The notes: generated by a model from the sequence alone, not told the origin. A DNA stretch of 64,000 nucleotides from Nocardioides xinjiangensis (GCF_017916455.1 NZ_JAFMSY010000001.1:1471977-1535976); one strand, 5' to 3'. Positions 20,890 to 29,896 are shown, counted from the first letter of the stretch. Numbers and translations: made by a program.

Positions 20890-21167
20890 AGCGCGGTCCC
20901 GTCGGTGCCGTCGGCGTCGGTGGAGTCGCCGTCGGTGCCGTCGGCGTCGCTGCCGTCGGCGTCGGTGCCGTCGGCGTCGGTCGAGTCGCCGTCGCTGCTG
21001 TCGGTCGAGTCGCCGTCGCTGGAGTCGCCGTCCGTGCCGTCGGCGTCGCTGCCGCCCGCGTCGGTGCCGTCGGCGTCCGTGCTGGGCCCGGCCGACACAC
21101 CGGTCGGGTCGACGCCCTCGGTGGTCATCTCGTCGTCGCCGAGGGGGTTGTCAGGAGTCGTCGTCAT
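20886..21167 (-). CDS. Extremely acidic Asp/Gly/Thr/Ser repeat peptide (93 aa)
   Basis: The 93-residue protein starts with a short leader-like segment (MTTTPDNPLGDDEMTTEGVD). About 60 residues follow that are built almost only of Asp, Gly, Ser, Thr and Ala, in tandem DADGTD/DADGSD/DGDSTD units. There is no Lys, Arg, Cys or Trp. A strong AGGAGG ribosome site precedes the ATG. Its stop overlaps the start region of the oxygenase gene. The repeats resemble calcium-binding Asp-rich motifs but lack the RTX spacing. It may be the substrate of the neighbouring oxygenase; that is inference. Confidence 0.75.
   Translation of the reverse strand: MTTTPDNPLGDDEMTTEGVDPTGVSAGPSTDADGTDAGGSDADGTDGDSSDGDSTDSSDGDSTDADGTDADGSDADGTDGDSTDADGTDGTAL
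20892..21087. repeat. Tandem 9/18-bp repeats inside the acidic-peptide gene
   Basis: Units of GTCGGCGTC / GGTGCCGTC alternate with small changes, in register with codons. They encode the DADGTD-type peptide repeats. Such arrays change copy number by slippage, so length variation between strains is expected. Confidence 0.8.
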
Positions 21168-21295
21168 GGATCCTCCTTGTCGTGCCGCGACGGACCGTCC
21201 GTCCCGGGTGCGCCTCGAGTCTGGTGGCGTGGCACTCACGGTCCCACACCCCTGGGGACGGGTCGCCCGCCGCCCGCGCGGCTGCGCGGCGGACC

Positions 21296-24283
21296 TCAGA
21301 CCAGGCCGCGCCGGCGGGCGACCGCTGCCGCCTCGGTGCGCGAGGCGGCGTCGAGCTTGGCCAGGATGTTGGAGACGTGGACCGACACCGTCTTGGTGCT
21401 GATGAAGAGCTGCTTGCCGATCTCGCCGTTGGAGCGCCCCTCCGCCACGAGCGCGAGGATCTCGGACTCGCGCGGCGTCAGCGCGGCGACCTCCGACACG
21501 GCGACCGGAGCCGGGGCCGAGCCCTGGGCGGTCAGCTCGGCCAGGAGCGCGCGGGACCGCAGCGCGTGCGCCGCCTCGCGCGCCTGGTCGCCCACGGCTC
21601 GAGCGGCCGCGGCGTCGCCGGTCGCGCGCAGGACGCCCGACAGGCGCACCCGCACCTGGGCGACCTCGGGGACGCTGCCGTAGGCCACCGCCGTGTCCTC
21701 GGCGGCCCGCCACGCCTCCACGAGCTCGTCGGAGGACGGCGGGTCGACCTGGGCGAGCCACCGCCACCGCAGGTGCTCGGCGGTGCGGCGGGCGACCCAC
21801 ATGCGGTACTCCGGACCGTGGCTGCCGTCGTAGGGGGCGTAGAAGTCGATCACCCGGGCACCGTCGGCCATCATCCGGTCGACGACGGCGGCGGACGCCT
21901 CCCGCTCCTCCGCGGACTGGTGCGGCGCCGCTGCGGCGAAGGCGCTCACGGCGATGGTGGCGAGACGCATCCGGGCCTGGAACCACTCGTGCCAGAGGGG
22001 TACGACGGCCGCGAGCACGTCGTCGTAGACCGAGACGGCGGTGGCCGCGTCGCCCGCCGCGGCCGCGCGCAGGAGCTCGGCGGTGCCGGCCGAGATCGCG
22101 GTCAGGCCGTCGGTGCCCCAGTAGTCGCGGAGCCGCTCGAGGGCCTTGGGCTTGGCCTCGCCGCGGATGCCGATCGTGATGAGCATCTGGTGGGCGAAGT
22201 AGAGCCACTCGAAGACCATGGGCGGGTTCTGCCCGCTGACGTCGAGCAGCTCCCACGCGTCGTCGAGCAGCCCCTGGTGGGTCAGCGCGACGGCGAGCAG
22301 CAGGCGCGCCTCCGCCGGGTACGGCGACCAGGTGAGGCCGCCCACCTCGCTGCGGGCGATGACCTCGCGGTAGACCGCGACGGCCGCCCCCAGGTCGCCC
22401 TCGTCGTGGTGGAGGCGGCCCAGCAGGTAGAGGGCCCGCAGCTCCGGCTCGATCAGCCCCGCGCGACGCGCCCGGTCGGCGGCGGCCCGCCATCCCGCCA
22501 CCGGGCTGGAGCCCGACGTGGGGTCGAGGCCGGCGATCGTCGTGTGCAGCTCGACGGCGAGGCTCTGGAGGTCGTGGCGCTCGGCCAGCTCGAGCGCCTG
22601 CAGCGCGACGCTCCGCGCCTCGTCGCCGTGCCAGCTCCCGAGGCTCTGGGCCAGCACGAGGAGCGCCCGGGCCAGCAGCTTGGGCGGCCCGTCCTGCAGC
22701 AGCGCGACGGCCTCCTCCGCGGCCTCGCGCGGCGAGTCCGTGGTGTCGGTGAGCAGCAGCGCCGACGCCAGGGCGGTCAGCAGCTGGCCGCGGTCGACGT
22801 CGGACGCCCCCGGCGGGAGGGTCGCGAGCCGGGCGCGGAGCACCTTGACGGCCTTGGGGACGCGGCCCGCCGCGATGAGCGCCTCCGCGCACCGGCGGGC
22901 GAGGGCGTGCACGTCGACGTCGGTGACCGGGGTGCGCGCGGTGTCGATGAGCTCCAGGGCGTCGAGGAAGTGCGTCGAGGCCTCCGACGGCCCACCCACC
23001 GCGAGCGCCTCCTCGCCGGCCTCGATCGAGGCGCGGATGGCCACGGGACGGTCGTCGGCGCGGCGGGCGTGCTGGGCGAGCTCGGCCGCCGTGCCCACGG
23101 CCCGGCCCTCCCCGAGCGCCGCGACGAAGTCGGCGTGCAGGCGCATCCGCTCGCCGGGCAGCAGGTCGTCGTACACCGCCTCGCCGAGCAGCGCGTGCCG
23201 GAAGGCGTAGGTGCCACCGCGCGAGGCGACCAGCACGTGGGCGTCGACGGCCGCGCGCAGGGCGGACTCGAGCTCGGTGGAGCCGAGGTCGGAGACCGCG
23301 GCGAGCAGCGCGTGGCTCACCTGGCGTCCGGCGACCGACACGAGGCGGACCACCTGGCGGGTCGTCTCGTCGAGGCGGTCGAGGTGCACCAGCAGCACGT
23401 CGGCGAGCTCGCCGGGCACCTGTCCCGACCACGTGGCGCCGACGAGCTCCTCGATGAAGAACGGGTTCCCCTCCGCGCGGTCGACGATCGAGACGTACTC
23501 CGCCTCCGACAGCGTGGTGGGGTGCAGCGCGCGGACGAGGCGGCGTACGGCGTCCTCGGCGAGCGGCTCGAGCTGGAGGCGGTCCACGCCGCGCAGCCGC
23601 ATCCACTCCGCGACCTGGCGGCGCAGCGGGTGGCGACGGTGGAGGTCGTCGGCGCGGTAGGAGACGGCGAGGGAGACGCCGGGCAGGGGACGGGAGAAGA
23701 GGAAGCTGAGCATGTCGCGCGTCGACTCGTCGGCCCAGTGGGCGTCCTCGACGAGGACGAGGAGCGGCGCCTGCTCGGCGACGGCGGAGAGGAGGTCGCC
23801 GACCGCGTCGTAGACGTTGCCGCGGTCGAGGGCCTGGTCGCCCGACGCGGTCTCGCTGCTGCGGATCCGGCGGCCCGGCTGGAGGCGGGCCAGCGTGGGG
23901 TGCACGTCGAGCACACGGCCGGCGACGTCGGGGAGGTCGGCCATGACGCGGCCGAGGATCTCGGAGAAGGGGAGGTAGGGCAGGGAGGAGTCGGCGAGGT
24001 CGAGGCAGTGGCCGGCCACCACCTGCCAGCCGGCGTCGAGGGCGGCGTCGCGCAGCGCCATCAGGACGCGGGTCTTGCCGACTCCGGCGTCGCCGGCGAC
24101 GAGCACCGCCCGGGCGGTCGCCTCGTGCGGGTGGTCGGCCCCGGACGTGCGGATGCCGAGCTGGGCGGTGAGCTGCTCCAGCTCGGCATCGCGTCCGATG
24201 AGATCGGTGGTCCGCAGCGCCGGCACGGACGACATTGTGTCGTGCGCGTCGGACGACGGCGGGTCGATCGCGGTGCGGGTCAC
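21296..24283 (-). CDS. LAL-type LuxR transcriptional regulator (MalT-like)
   Basis: The 995-residue regulator has an AAA/NB-ARC-like ATPase: Walker A GDAGVGKT at residues 64-71 and Walker B LLVLVEDAHWAD. A long TPR-like helical middle follows (about 400-900). The C-terminal LuxR helix-turn-helix is LTPRESEILALVAEGRSNGEIGKQ (split here for length), continuing with ISTKTVSVHVSNILAKL. The GTG start at 24283 is favoured because it overlaps the stop of the 38-residue peptide gene by 4 bp; ATG at 24235 is the alternative. It may activate the acidic-peptide operon downstream, a guess based only on adjacency. Confidence 0.92.
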   Translation of the reverse strand: MTRTAIDPPSSDAHDTMSSVPALRTTDLIGRDAELEQLTAQLGIRTSGADHPHEATARAVLVAGDAGVGKTRVLMALRDAALDAGWQVVAGHCLDLADSSLPYLPFSEILGRVMADLPDVAGRVLDVHPTLARLQPGRRIRSSETASGDQALDRGNVYDAVGDLLSAVAEQAPLLVLVEDAHWADESTRDMLSFLFSRPLPGVSLAVSYRADDLHRRHPLRRQVAEWMRLRGVDRLQLEPLAEDAVRRLVRALHPTTLSEAEYVSIVDRAEGNPFFIEELVGATWSGQVPGELADVLLVHLDRLDETTRQVVRLVSVAGRQVSHALLAAVSDLGSTELESALRAAVDAHVLVASRGGTYAFRHALLGEAVYDDLLPGERMRLHADFVAALGEGRAVGTAAELAQHARRADDRPVAIRASIEAGEEALAVGGPSEASTHFLDALELIDTARTPVTDVDVHALARRCAEALIAAGRVPKAVKVLRARLATLPPGASDVDRGQLLTALASALLLTDTTDSPREAAEEAVALLQDGPPKLLARALLVLAQSLGSWHGDEARSVALQALELAERHDLQSLAVELHTTIAGLDPTSGSSPVAGWRAAADRARRAGLIEPELRALYLLGRLHHDEGDLGAAVAVYREVIARSEVGGLTWSPYPAEARLLLAVALTHQGLLDDAWELLDVSGQNPPMVFEWLYFAHQMLITIGIRGEAKPKALERLRDYWGTDGLTAISAGTAELLRAAAAGDAATAVSVYDDVLAAVVPLWHEWFQARMRLATIAVSAFAAAAPHQSAEEREASAAVVDRMMADGARVIDFYAPYDGSHGPEYRMWVARRTAEHLRWRWLAQVDPPSSDELVEAWRAAEDTAVAYGSVPEVAQVRVRLSGVLRATGDAAAARAVGDQAREAAHALRSRALLAELTAQGSAPAPVAVSEVAALTPRESEILALVAEGRSNGEIGKQLFISTKTVSVHVSNILAKLDAASRTEAAAVARRRGLV

Positions 24284-24396
24284 TTCTGGGTGGCGTCGGA
24301 GCGGACGCGGGTCCAGCGGCGGAGCCCGTAGTCCTTCCTGATGCGGTCCTGTCGGTAGGCGATCTCGGCACCCAGGAAGCTGTCGGTGGTGAACAT
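24280..24396 (-). CDS. Micropeptide coupled to the LuxR gene (38 aa)
   Basis: The ATG frame of 38 codons follows a GAGGAGAAGG ribosome site and ends in a GTGA overlap with the LuxR start. The peptide is MFTTDSFLGAEIAYRQDRIR followed by KDYGLRRWTRVRSDATQK: amphipathic helix, then basic tail. It shares DSF-x3-E-(I/L) and nearby R-I residues with the 30-residue peptide at 58099. Its role may be translational coupling or a small regulatory partner. I recognise no named family. Confidence 0.7.
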   Translation of the reverse strand: MFTTDSFLGAEIAYRQDRIRKDYGLRRWTRVRSDATQK

Positions 24397-24497
24397 GTCC
24401 TTCTCCTCTTCTCGGCACGGTCCTCGTCGACCGTGGGACGAGGTTCCGTCCGTGAGGTAGGGGCGGACATCGGGCGGGTGCCCTATTCGCGCGCGGG

Positions 24498-24550
24498 CGG
24501 CTACCTCAGACGCGCGCCGGGCGGCGTACGACGACCGCCTGAGGTAGCCG
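24498..24550. repeat. 12-bp inverted repeat in the luxR-hutI gap
   Basis: Bases 24498-24509 and 24539-24550 (core GGCTACCTCAG / CTGAGGTAGCC) are perfect reverse complements with a 29-nt loop. The repeat abuts the next inverted repeat and is part of the repeat-rich, gene-free stretch 24397-24697. Confidence 0.75.
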
Positions 24551-24614
24551 GTAGTCCACCGGCGAACGGTCGTCCCGCGGCCGCCGCGGCAGCCACGTGC
24601 CGGTGGACTACCGG
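24548..24614. terminator. 15-bp inverted repeat, possible terminator
   Basis: Bases 24548-24562 and 24600-24614 form a perfect 15-bp inverted repeat (core GGTAGTCCACCGG / CCGGTGGACTACC) with a 37-nt loop. It lies downstream of hutI on the minus strand and upstream of the luxR leader peptide. Together with its neighbours it may stop hutI readthrough. Confidence 0.5.
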
Positions 24615-24703
24615 GTGACGGCCGGGGGACGGCCGGGGGACGGCCGGGGGACGGCCGGGGACGGCGGGGGACGGCCGGGCAGCCACGTGCCGGTGGACTA
24701 CCG
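24590..24703. repeat. 24-bp direct repeats flanking an 11-bp tandem array
   Basis: The 24-bp sequence beginning CAGCCACGTGCCGGTGG occurs at 24590-24613 and again at 24680-24703. Between them are three exact and two shortened copies of ACGGCCGGGGG (24618-24670). The second copy contains the hutI stop codon, so the end of hutI itself is inside the repeat. No gene is visible in this stretch. Confidence 0.85.
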
Positions 24704-25873
24704 CGAGACGACCGGGCGGCCGGCCTGCCACACCCCGGCGACGAGCGGGACGCCGGGCCGGTAGGCGAGGTGGAGGTACGACGGCGCGTCGAGGAGGACG
24801 AGGTCGGCGGCCTTGCCGGGGGCCAGCACGCCGACGTCGTCACGGTCGAGCGCGGCCGCGCCCATGGCGGTGGCCGCGTGGAGGGCCTCGGCCGGGCTCA
24901 TCCGCATCTCGCGCACGGCGAGCGCGATGCACAGCGCCATGGAGGAGGTGAAGCACGAGCCGGGGTTGCAGTCGCTGGCGAGGGCGACCCGGACGCCGGC
25001 GTCGACCAGCCGGCGGGCGTCGGGGTAGGGCTGCCGCGTGGAGAACTCGACGCCCGGCAGGAGCGTCGCGATGGTGCCGCTGGCCGCCAGCGCGGAGACG
25101 TCGTCGTCGGCGAGGAACGTGCAGTGGTCGACCGCCACGAGACCGAGCTCGCAGGCCAGCCGCACGCCGCCGCCGTAGGTCAGCTGGTTGGCGTGCAGCC
25201 GTCCGCGCAGCCCGCTGGCGGACCCGGCCGCCAGGATGGCGCGCGCCTGGTCGACCCCAAAGGCGCCCTCCTCGCAGAACACGTCGATCCACCGGGCGTG
25301 CGGTGCCGCCGCCGCGAGCATGGGGCCGGTGACGAGGTCGACGTAGTCCTCGGGGGTGGTGCCGGCGGGGACGACGTGGGCACCGAGGAACGTCGTCTCG
25401 TCGGTGAACTGCCGGGCCACCGCGAGGCTGCGGGCCTCGTCGTGGACCGTCAACCCGTAGCCGCTCTTGATCTCCAGCGAGGTGGTGCCCTGTGCCCGCA
25501 TCTCGGCGACGAGCCGGGCGACGTGGGAGGTCAGCTGCTCGTCGGTGGCGGCGCGGGTGCGCGCCACCGTCGTGCGGATGCCGCCGGCGGTGTAGGGCTC
25601 GCCGGTCATCCGCGCCTCGAACTCGGCGGCCCGATCGCCGGCGAAGACGAGGTGGCTGTGGGAGTCGACGAAGCCCGGGATGACGGCCCGGCCACCGGCG
25701 TCGACCTGCACGTCCGCCGCGGGGGCGTCCGCGGCGGGCCCGACCCAGGCGACCCGGCGGCCCTCGACGACCACGGCCGCGTCGCGGACGAGGCCCAGCA
25801 GGCCGCCCTGCTCCGCACGGGCGGGGTCGTTGGTGACGAGCTCGCCGATGCCGGTGATGACGGTGCTGCTCAT
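24698..25873 (-). CDS. hutI: Imidazolonepropionase
   Basis: The 391-residue amidohydrolase converts imidazolone-5-propionate to N-formimidoyl-L-glutamate in histidine degradation. The metal motif is in [17 protein letters not shown] (residues about 69-85). Substrate-binding [15 protein letters not shown], ring residues [13 protein letters not shown], and GAHVVPAG follow. The active-site acid is in [10 protein letters not shown]. It is last of the three-gene operon; its ATG overlaps the hutF stop by 4 bp. Its stop codon lies in a 24-bp repeated sequence. Confidence 0.96.
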   Translation of the reverse strand: MSSTVITGIGELVTNDPARAEQGGLLGLVRDAAVVVEGRRVAWVGPAADAPAADVQVDAGGRAVIPGFVDSHSHLVFAGDRAAEFEARMTGEPYTAGGIRTTVARTRAATDEQLTSHVARLVAEMRAQGTTSLEIKSGYGLTVHDEARSLAVARQFTDETTFLGAHVVPAGTTPEDYVDLVTGPMLAAAAPHARWIDVFCEEGAFGVDQARAILAAGSASGLRGRLHANQLTYGGGVRLACELGLVAVDHCTFLADDDVSALAASGTIATLLPGVEFSTRQPYPDARRLVDAGVRVALASDCNPGSCFTSSMALCIALAVREMRMSPAEALHAATAMGAAALDRDDVGVLAPGKAADLVLLDAPSYLHLAYRPGVPLVAGVWQAGRPVVSR

Positions 25874-27207
25874 GCGAGGGCCTCCCAGGTGCGCGTGACG
25901 GCGTCTTCGAGCTCGCGCCCGATGGCGGCGCGGTCACCGTCCTCGACGATCCAGCGTCCGTCGGCCATCACGCGCCGGACGTCCTCGGCCGCGGCGGCGA
26001 AGACCGCGGTGAACTCGTCACGGCCGGTGCCCGCCGTGCGCGGGGTGCCGGGGTCGATCACGACGAGGTCGGCGCGCCGTCCGACCGCGATCGCCCCCGC
26101 GTCGGGCCAGCCGAGCGAGGCGTGCCCGTCGGTGGTCGCCGCGGCGAGGAGCTCCGCGGCGGTCCAGTGCCCGCGCTGCTGGGTGGCGAGCCGCTCGTCG
26201 AGCTCGACGGCGCGCATCTCCTCGAAGGGGTCGATCACGGCGTGGCTGTCGCTGCCGAGGGTGAGCCGGGCGCCGGCGTCACGGAGCCGGCGGCTGGGAC
26301 CGATGCCGTCGCCGAGGTCGCGCTCGGTGGTGGGGCAGAACGACACGTGGGCGCGCGCCGCGCCGATGAGGTGGATGTCGTCGTCGGTCAGGTGGGTGGC
26401 GTGGACCAGCGTGGTCCGGTCGTGGAGCAGGCCGTGCCGGTCGAGCAGCCGCGCCGGGGTCACGCCGGAGGCCGCCAGGCAGCCCTCGTTCTCGGCGACC
26501 TGCTCGGACAGGTGCACGTGGAACGGCTGCGAGGGCTGGTCGCTCATCGTCGCGGCCACCGCGGCCAGCTGGGTCTCGGCGACGGCCCGCACCGAGTGCA
26601 CCGCTCGTCCGACCCGCGCGGCGGCGGCGTCGACGCCCGCCTCGAGCCCGGCCACGCGCGCGGCCCAGCGGGCGACCGAGCCGTCGCTGTAGCGCACCTG
26701 CACGCCCTCCGCGGGCGCGCCGAAACCCGACGACAGGTAGAGCGTGTCGAGCACGGTGACGCGGATCCCCGCCTGCCGGGCCGCCTCGACCAGCGCCAGC
26801 CCCATCGCGTTCGGGTCGTCGTACGGCGTGCCGTCCGGCCGGTGGTGGAGGTAGTGGAACTCCCCGACGCAGGTGATCCCGGCCGCCGCCATCTCGCGGT
26901 ACGTCGCCCGCGCGAGCGCGAGGTAGGCCTCCGGGTCGAGCCGCGCGGCGACGTCGTACATCTGGTCGCGCCAGGTCCAGAACGTCCCGCGCCCCCGCTG
27001 GGTGCGACCGCGCAGCGCACGGTGGAAGGCGTGGCTGTGGGTGTTGGCGAGGCCCGGCACGACGAGGCCGCGGACCGGCACCGCGCGTGCCGGGTCGGCG
27101 TCCGGCGTGACCGCGGTGAAGCGACCGTCCTCGACCTCCACGAGCACGTCGTCGCGCACGCCGCCGGACTCCGGCAGCCAGGCCCGTTCGAGGAGGTACG
27201 CCGTCAC
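25870..27207 (-). CDS. hutF: Formimidoylglutamate deiminase
   Basis: The 445-residue amidohydrolase hydrolyses N-formimidoyl-L-glutamate to N-formyl-L-glutamate and ammonia. The metal-binding HxH is in [20 protein letters not shown]; the [16 protein letters not shown] and [10 protein letters not shown] segments follow. These are the HutF hallmarks within the AtzF/TrzA group. The GTG start overlaps the M20 amidohydrolase stop by 4 bp, and the stop overlaps hutI. Its presence means this organism uses the formylglutamate branch (no formiminoglutamase seen). Confidence 0.95.
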   Translation of the reverse strand: MTAYLLERAWLPESGGVRDDVLVEVEDGRFTAVTPDADPARAVPVRGLVVPGLANTHSHAFHRALRGRTQRGRGTFWTWRDQMYDVAARLDPEAYLALARATYREMAAAGITCVGEFHYLHHRPDGTPYDDPNAMGLALVEAARQAGIRVTVLDTLYLSSGFGAPAEGVQVRYSDGSVARWAARVAGLEAGVDAAAARVGRAVHSVRAVAETQLAAVAATMSDQPSQPFHVHLSEQVAENEGCLAASGVTPARLLDRHGLLHDRTTLVHATHLTDDDIHLIGAARAHVSFCPTTERDLGDGIGPSRRLRDAGARLTLGSDSHAVIDPFEEMRAVELDERLATQQRGHWTAAELLAAATTDGHASLGWPDAGAIAVGRRADLVVIDPGTPRTAGTGRDEFTAVFAAAAEDVRRVMADGRWIVEDGDRAAIGRELEDAVTRTWEALA

Positions 27208-28412
27208 GCCGGGGCCCCGGTCAGCTCGGCCAGCACGTCGGCCAGGGCCTCGACGCCGGCCAGGCAGTCGCCGGCCTCGGCGTGCTCGTCGGGCGAGTGC
27301 GAGACGCCCGTGGGGTTGCGGACGAAGACCATCGCGGTGGGGATGCCCGCGGCGGAGAGGATCCCGGCGTCGTGGCCGGCCTGGGTGGGGATGACCGGCC
27401 AGTCGCCGAGCGCCGCGAGGCGGGCGGCCAGGCCCGGGTCGAAGGCGACGGACCCGGACACCGACTCGGCGGTGACCGCGAGCGACGTGCCGTCGCGGCC
27501 CGCTCGATCACCGGCCTGCCGCTCGATCGACGCGACCAGCTCGGCGAGCGCGTCGTCGGACGACGCGCGGGCGTCGAGCCACGCCGTCACGAGGGACGGC
27601 ACGGCGTTGGTGCCGTTGGGCTCAACGGCGAGCCGGCCGAACGTGGCGCGCTCGCCGGACAGCCGGGCCTGCTTGTTCGCGGCGAGGGCCGTCATGGCGT
27701 AGGTCAGCATCGGGTCGTGCCGGTCCTCCATGCGGGTGGTGCCGGCATGGTTCGCCTGGCCGCGGAAGTCGAAGCGCCACCGCCCGTGCGGCCAGATCTC
27801 GCTCGCGAGTCCGACGGCCGCGCCCCGGTCCACGAGGTCGCGACCCTGCTCGACGTGGAGCTCGACGAACGTGCCGACCCGGTCGAGCGACAGCAGGCCC
27901 CTCGACGGGTCGAGCCCGGCGTCGGCGACGGCGTCGGCGAGGAAGACCCCGTCGCGGTCGCGGAGCTCCTTCGCCTCGTCCCACGTGGTCGCGCCGGTCA
28001 CGAGGCGCGAGCCGAGGCAGGCCCGGCCGAAGCGGGAGCCCTCCTCCTCGACGAAGACGCCGATGCCGAGCGGCCGGGCGGGCGTGACGCCGCGGTCGCG
28101 CAGGACGTCGACCGCCGCGAGCGCGGAGGCGACGCCCAGCGGGCCGTCGTACGCCCCGCCGTCGAGGACGGAGTCGAGGTGCGAGCCGGTGAGCACGCCG
28201 GGCACGTCGGCGTCCCCCCACCAGGCGACCTGGTTGCCCAGCCCGTCGGTCTCGACGGCGAGGCCGCGCGTGGCGCACTGCTCGGCGAACCACGAGCGGA
28301 GCTCGGTCTCCGCCGAGGTCCACGGCTGGCGGAAGTATCCGCCGGAGGAGGCCGACCGGCCGACCGGGGCCAGCTGGCGCCACATGTGCTCGAAGTCGGG
28401 TGGCGCGGGCAT
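27204..28412 (-). CDS. M20-family amidohydrolase (allantoate-amidohydrolase-like) in the hut operon
   Basis: The 402-residue M20 dinuclear metallohydrolase has GSHLDSVLDGGAYDGPLG (His/Asp ligands, about 78-95), EEEGSRFGRACLGSR, LHVEQG (His ligand) and a C-terminal AGHDA motif. These are typical of the Hyuc/allantoate amidohydrolase/N-carbamoyl-amino-acid hydrolase group. It is the first gene of the operon with hutF and hutI, so by context it probably removes formyl from N-formylglutamate, replacing HutG. General annotation tools would call it allantoate amidohydrolase. The GTCTC palindrome is 54 bp upstream. Confidence 0.85.
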   Translation of the reverse strand: MPAPPDFEHMWRQLAPVGRSASSGGYFRQPWTSAETELRSWFAEQCATRGLAVETDGLGNQVAWWGDADVPGVLTGSHLDSVLDGGAYDGPLGVASALAAVDVLRDRGVTPARPLGIGVFVEEEGSRFGRACLGSRLVTGATTWDEAKELRDRDGVFLADAVADAGLDPSRGLLSLDRVGTFVELHVEQGRDLVDRGAAVGLASEIWPHGRWRFDFRGQANHAGTTRMEDRHDPMLTYAMTALAANKQARLSGERATFGRLAVEPNGTNAVPSLVTAWLDARASSDDALAELVASIERQAGDRAGRDGTSLAVTAESVSGSVAFDPGLAARLAALGDWPVIPTQAGHDAGILSAAGIPTAMVFVRNPTGVSHSPDEHAEAGDCLAGVEALADVLAELTGAPA

Positions 28413-28466
28413 GCCAGCAGTCCACCGGGATCGCCCCGGAGGGTCAACGCACCGCGGCGGCGAGTC

Positions 28467-28482
28467 GTCTCGGATCCGAGAC
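28467..28482. promoter_or_regulatory. Hut operator candidate, GTCTC-N6-GAGAC
   Basis: GTCTC GGATCC GAGAC is a perfect 16-bp palindrome, 18 bp counting one more base on each side (28466-28483). It lies 54 nt upstream of the minus-strand M20/hutF/hutI operon and 16 nt upstream of the nitroreductase ATG. The same GTCTC-N6-GAGAC pattern lies 55 nt upstream of hutH. Confidence 0.75.
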
Positions 28483-28498
28483 GTGGTTGGCTCGGCGC

Positions 28499-29095
28499 AT
28501 GGAGTTCCGCGAGGTCGTCCGCCGCCGCCGGATGGTGCGCCGCTACTCCGGCGACCCGGTCGACCCCGCCGTGGTCGACCGGATGCTCGAGCACGCGCAG
28601 CGCGCGCCGACTGCCGGGTTCACCCAGGGATGGGCGTTCCTCGTGCTCGACACGGCCGAGGACGTCGCGCGCTTCTGGGAGTCGACGGGCGCCGACCCGG
28701 AGACCCACAACGCCTGGCTCGACGGCATGCGCACCGCCCCGGTGGTGATCGTCCCGCTCGCGTCCAAGGCGGCCTACCTCGAGCGCTACGCCCAGCCCGA
28801 CAAGGGCTGGACCGACCGCAGCGAGGAGCGCTGGCCGGTGCCCTACTGGTACGTCGACGCCGGGATGGCGGCGCTGCTCGTGCTGCAGACCGCGGTGGAC
28901 GAGGGCCTCGGGGCCTGCTTCTTCGGCATCCCCGGGGAGCACCTGGCGTCGTTCCGCGCCGCGTTCGGCGTCCCCGACGACCACGCGCCGGTCGGCGCGA
29001 TCACCGTGGGCCACCGGGTGCCCGACGCCGGCGCGGCGGGGTCACCGACGCGCCGCGAGCGACGCACGGACGTCGTCCACCGCGGGCGCTGGTGA
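28499..29095 (+). CDS. Nitroreductase-family FMN oxidoreductase
   Basis: The 198-residue protein has the nitroreductase fold signature. The N-terminal FREVVRRRRMVRRYSGDPVD provides the FMN-phosphate-binding Arg cluster. RAPTAGFTQGWAFLVLD follows, then the C-terminal GLGACFFGIP flavin-binding segment. Nitroreductases reduce nitro groups, quinones or flavins with NAD(P)H; the substrate is unknown. The start was set at the ATG just after the palindrome, because the upstream frame is non-coding. The last 54 bp overlap the convergent kinase gene. Confidence 0.88.
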   Translation: MEFREVVRRRRMVRRYSGDPVDPAVVDRMLEHAQRAPTAGFTQGWAFLVLDTAEDVARFWESTGADPETHNAWLDGMRTAPVVIVPLASKAAYLERYAQPDKGWTDRSEERWPVPYWYVDAGMAALLVLQTAVDEGLGACFFGIPGEHLASFRAAFGVPDDHAPVGAITVGHRVPDAGAAGSPTRRERRTDVVHRGRW

Positions 29096-29896
29096 GCACA
29101 GCGGCTCGAGCGCCGAGCGCACCTGGCCCAGCAGCGGACGCGCGGACGGGTCGAGGCTGACGCACGCGGTCAGCACCTCGCGCACCTCCTCGGGCAGCTC
29201 GTCGACGCCGTCCGGCGTGCGCGGCATCCGGCGGTGCACGAGGGGCCAGCGGCGGCGACTCTCCCACGTCGCCTCGTCGCCGTACGGCGCCGTCCGGGCG
29301 AGGGCGTCGATGAGCGTCATGCCGAGCCCCCAGACGTCGGTGGCGGGCGAGAGCCCGCGGCCCGTCGCCTGCTCCGGCGCCAGGTAGCCCCGCGTCCCGG
29401 CGCCCGGGCGACCCCGCCCGGGGCGGCCGGCGAGGCTGAGGTCGATCAGCACCGCCAGGCCGTGGTCGACGACGACGTTGTCGGGCTTGAGGTCGAGGTG
29501 CAGCCAGTCGTGCCGGTGCAGGTAGCCGAGCACCGACGCGAGCTGGCAGCCGAGCTGCGCGACGTCGGACAACCCGAGCGGCTCCTCCTCGACGAGGGCC
29601 GAGAGGGTGGCACCGCGCAGCGTCTGGAGGACCACCGCAGGAGGGTCGTCGAGGACGTCGTAGCCGCGCACGAGGTGCGGGTGGGCCAGGGTGGTCGCCA
29701 GGTGTCCCTCGAGCAGCACCGCCTGGCGCACCCGCGGGTCGTGGCGGCGGTCGGCCCGCAGCAGCTTGACGACGCAGCGGGTGCCGCGCGCCTCGTCCCA
29801 GGCGTCCCACGTCTCGAGCCGCCGCCCGTCGGCGAGCAGCGCCAGCGGCCGGTAGCCGGCGGGGAGGTCGCCGGTCGGCGTACGTCGCCGGGTCAC
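29042..29896 (-). CDS. Degenerate Ser/Thr protein kinase
   Basis: The 284-residue kinase-fold protein retains the ATP-anchoring Lys in TRCVVKLLRAD and the catalytic loop HLDLKPDNVVVD. In place of DFG it has IDLSLAG, and the P-loop region (LALLADGRRLETWDAWDE) has no glycine-rich pattern. The APE-like LAPEQATG and the C-lobe DVWGLGMTLIDAL are conserved. No transmembrane segment is present. The GTG start overlaps the stop of the ABC exporter by 4 bp, so the kinase may control that transporter. Activity may be reduced; this is not certain. Confidence 0.82.
   Translation of the reverse strand: MTRRRTPTGDLPAGYRPLALLADGRRLETWDAWDEARGTRCVVKLLRADRRHDPRVRQAVLLEGHLATTLAHPHLVRGYDVLDDPPAVVLQTLRGATLSALVEEEPLGLSDVAQLGCQLASVLGYLHRHDWLHLDLKPDNVVVDHGLAVLIDLSLAGRPGRGRPGAGTRGYLAPEQATGRGLSPATDVWGLGMTLIDALARTAPYGDEATWESRRRWPLVHRRMPRTPDGVDELPEEVREVLTACVSLDPSARPLLGQVRSALEPLCSPAPAVDDVRASLAARR

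Noticed and set aside
20892..21087. CRISPR-like array
   Set aside because: Repeats are 9/18 bp in codon register with no unique spacers and encode the acidic peptide; no cas genes are present.
20591..24331. 1246-codon frame antisense to the LuxR regulator
   Set aside because: Low-complexity Arg/Ala/Gly composition, no motif, opposite a full LAL regulator.
24617..24680. Tandem array considered as an origin or iteron site
   Set aside because: Only three exact 11-bp copies, no DnaA boxes or AT-rich region nearby.
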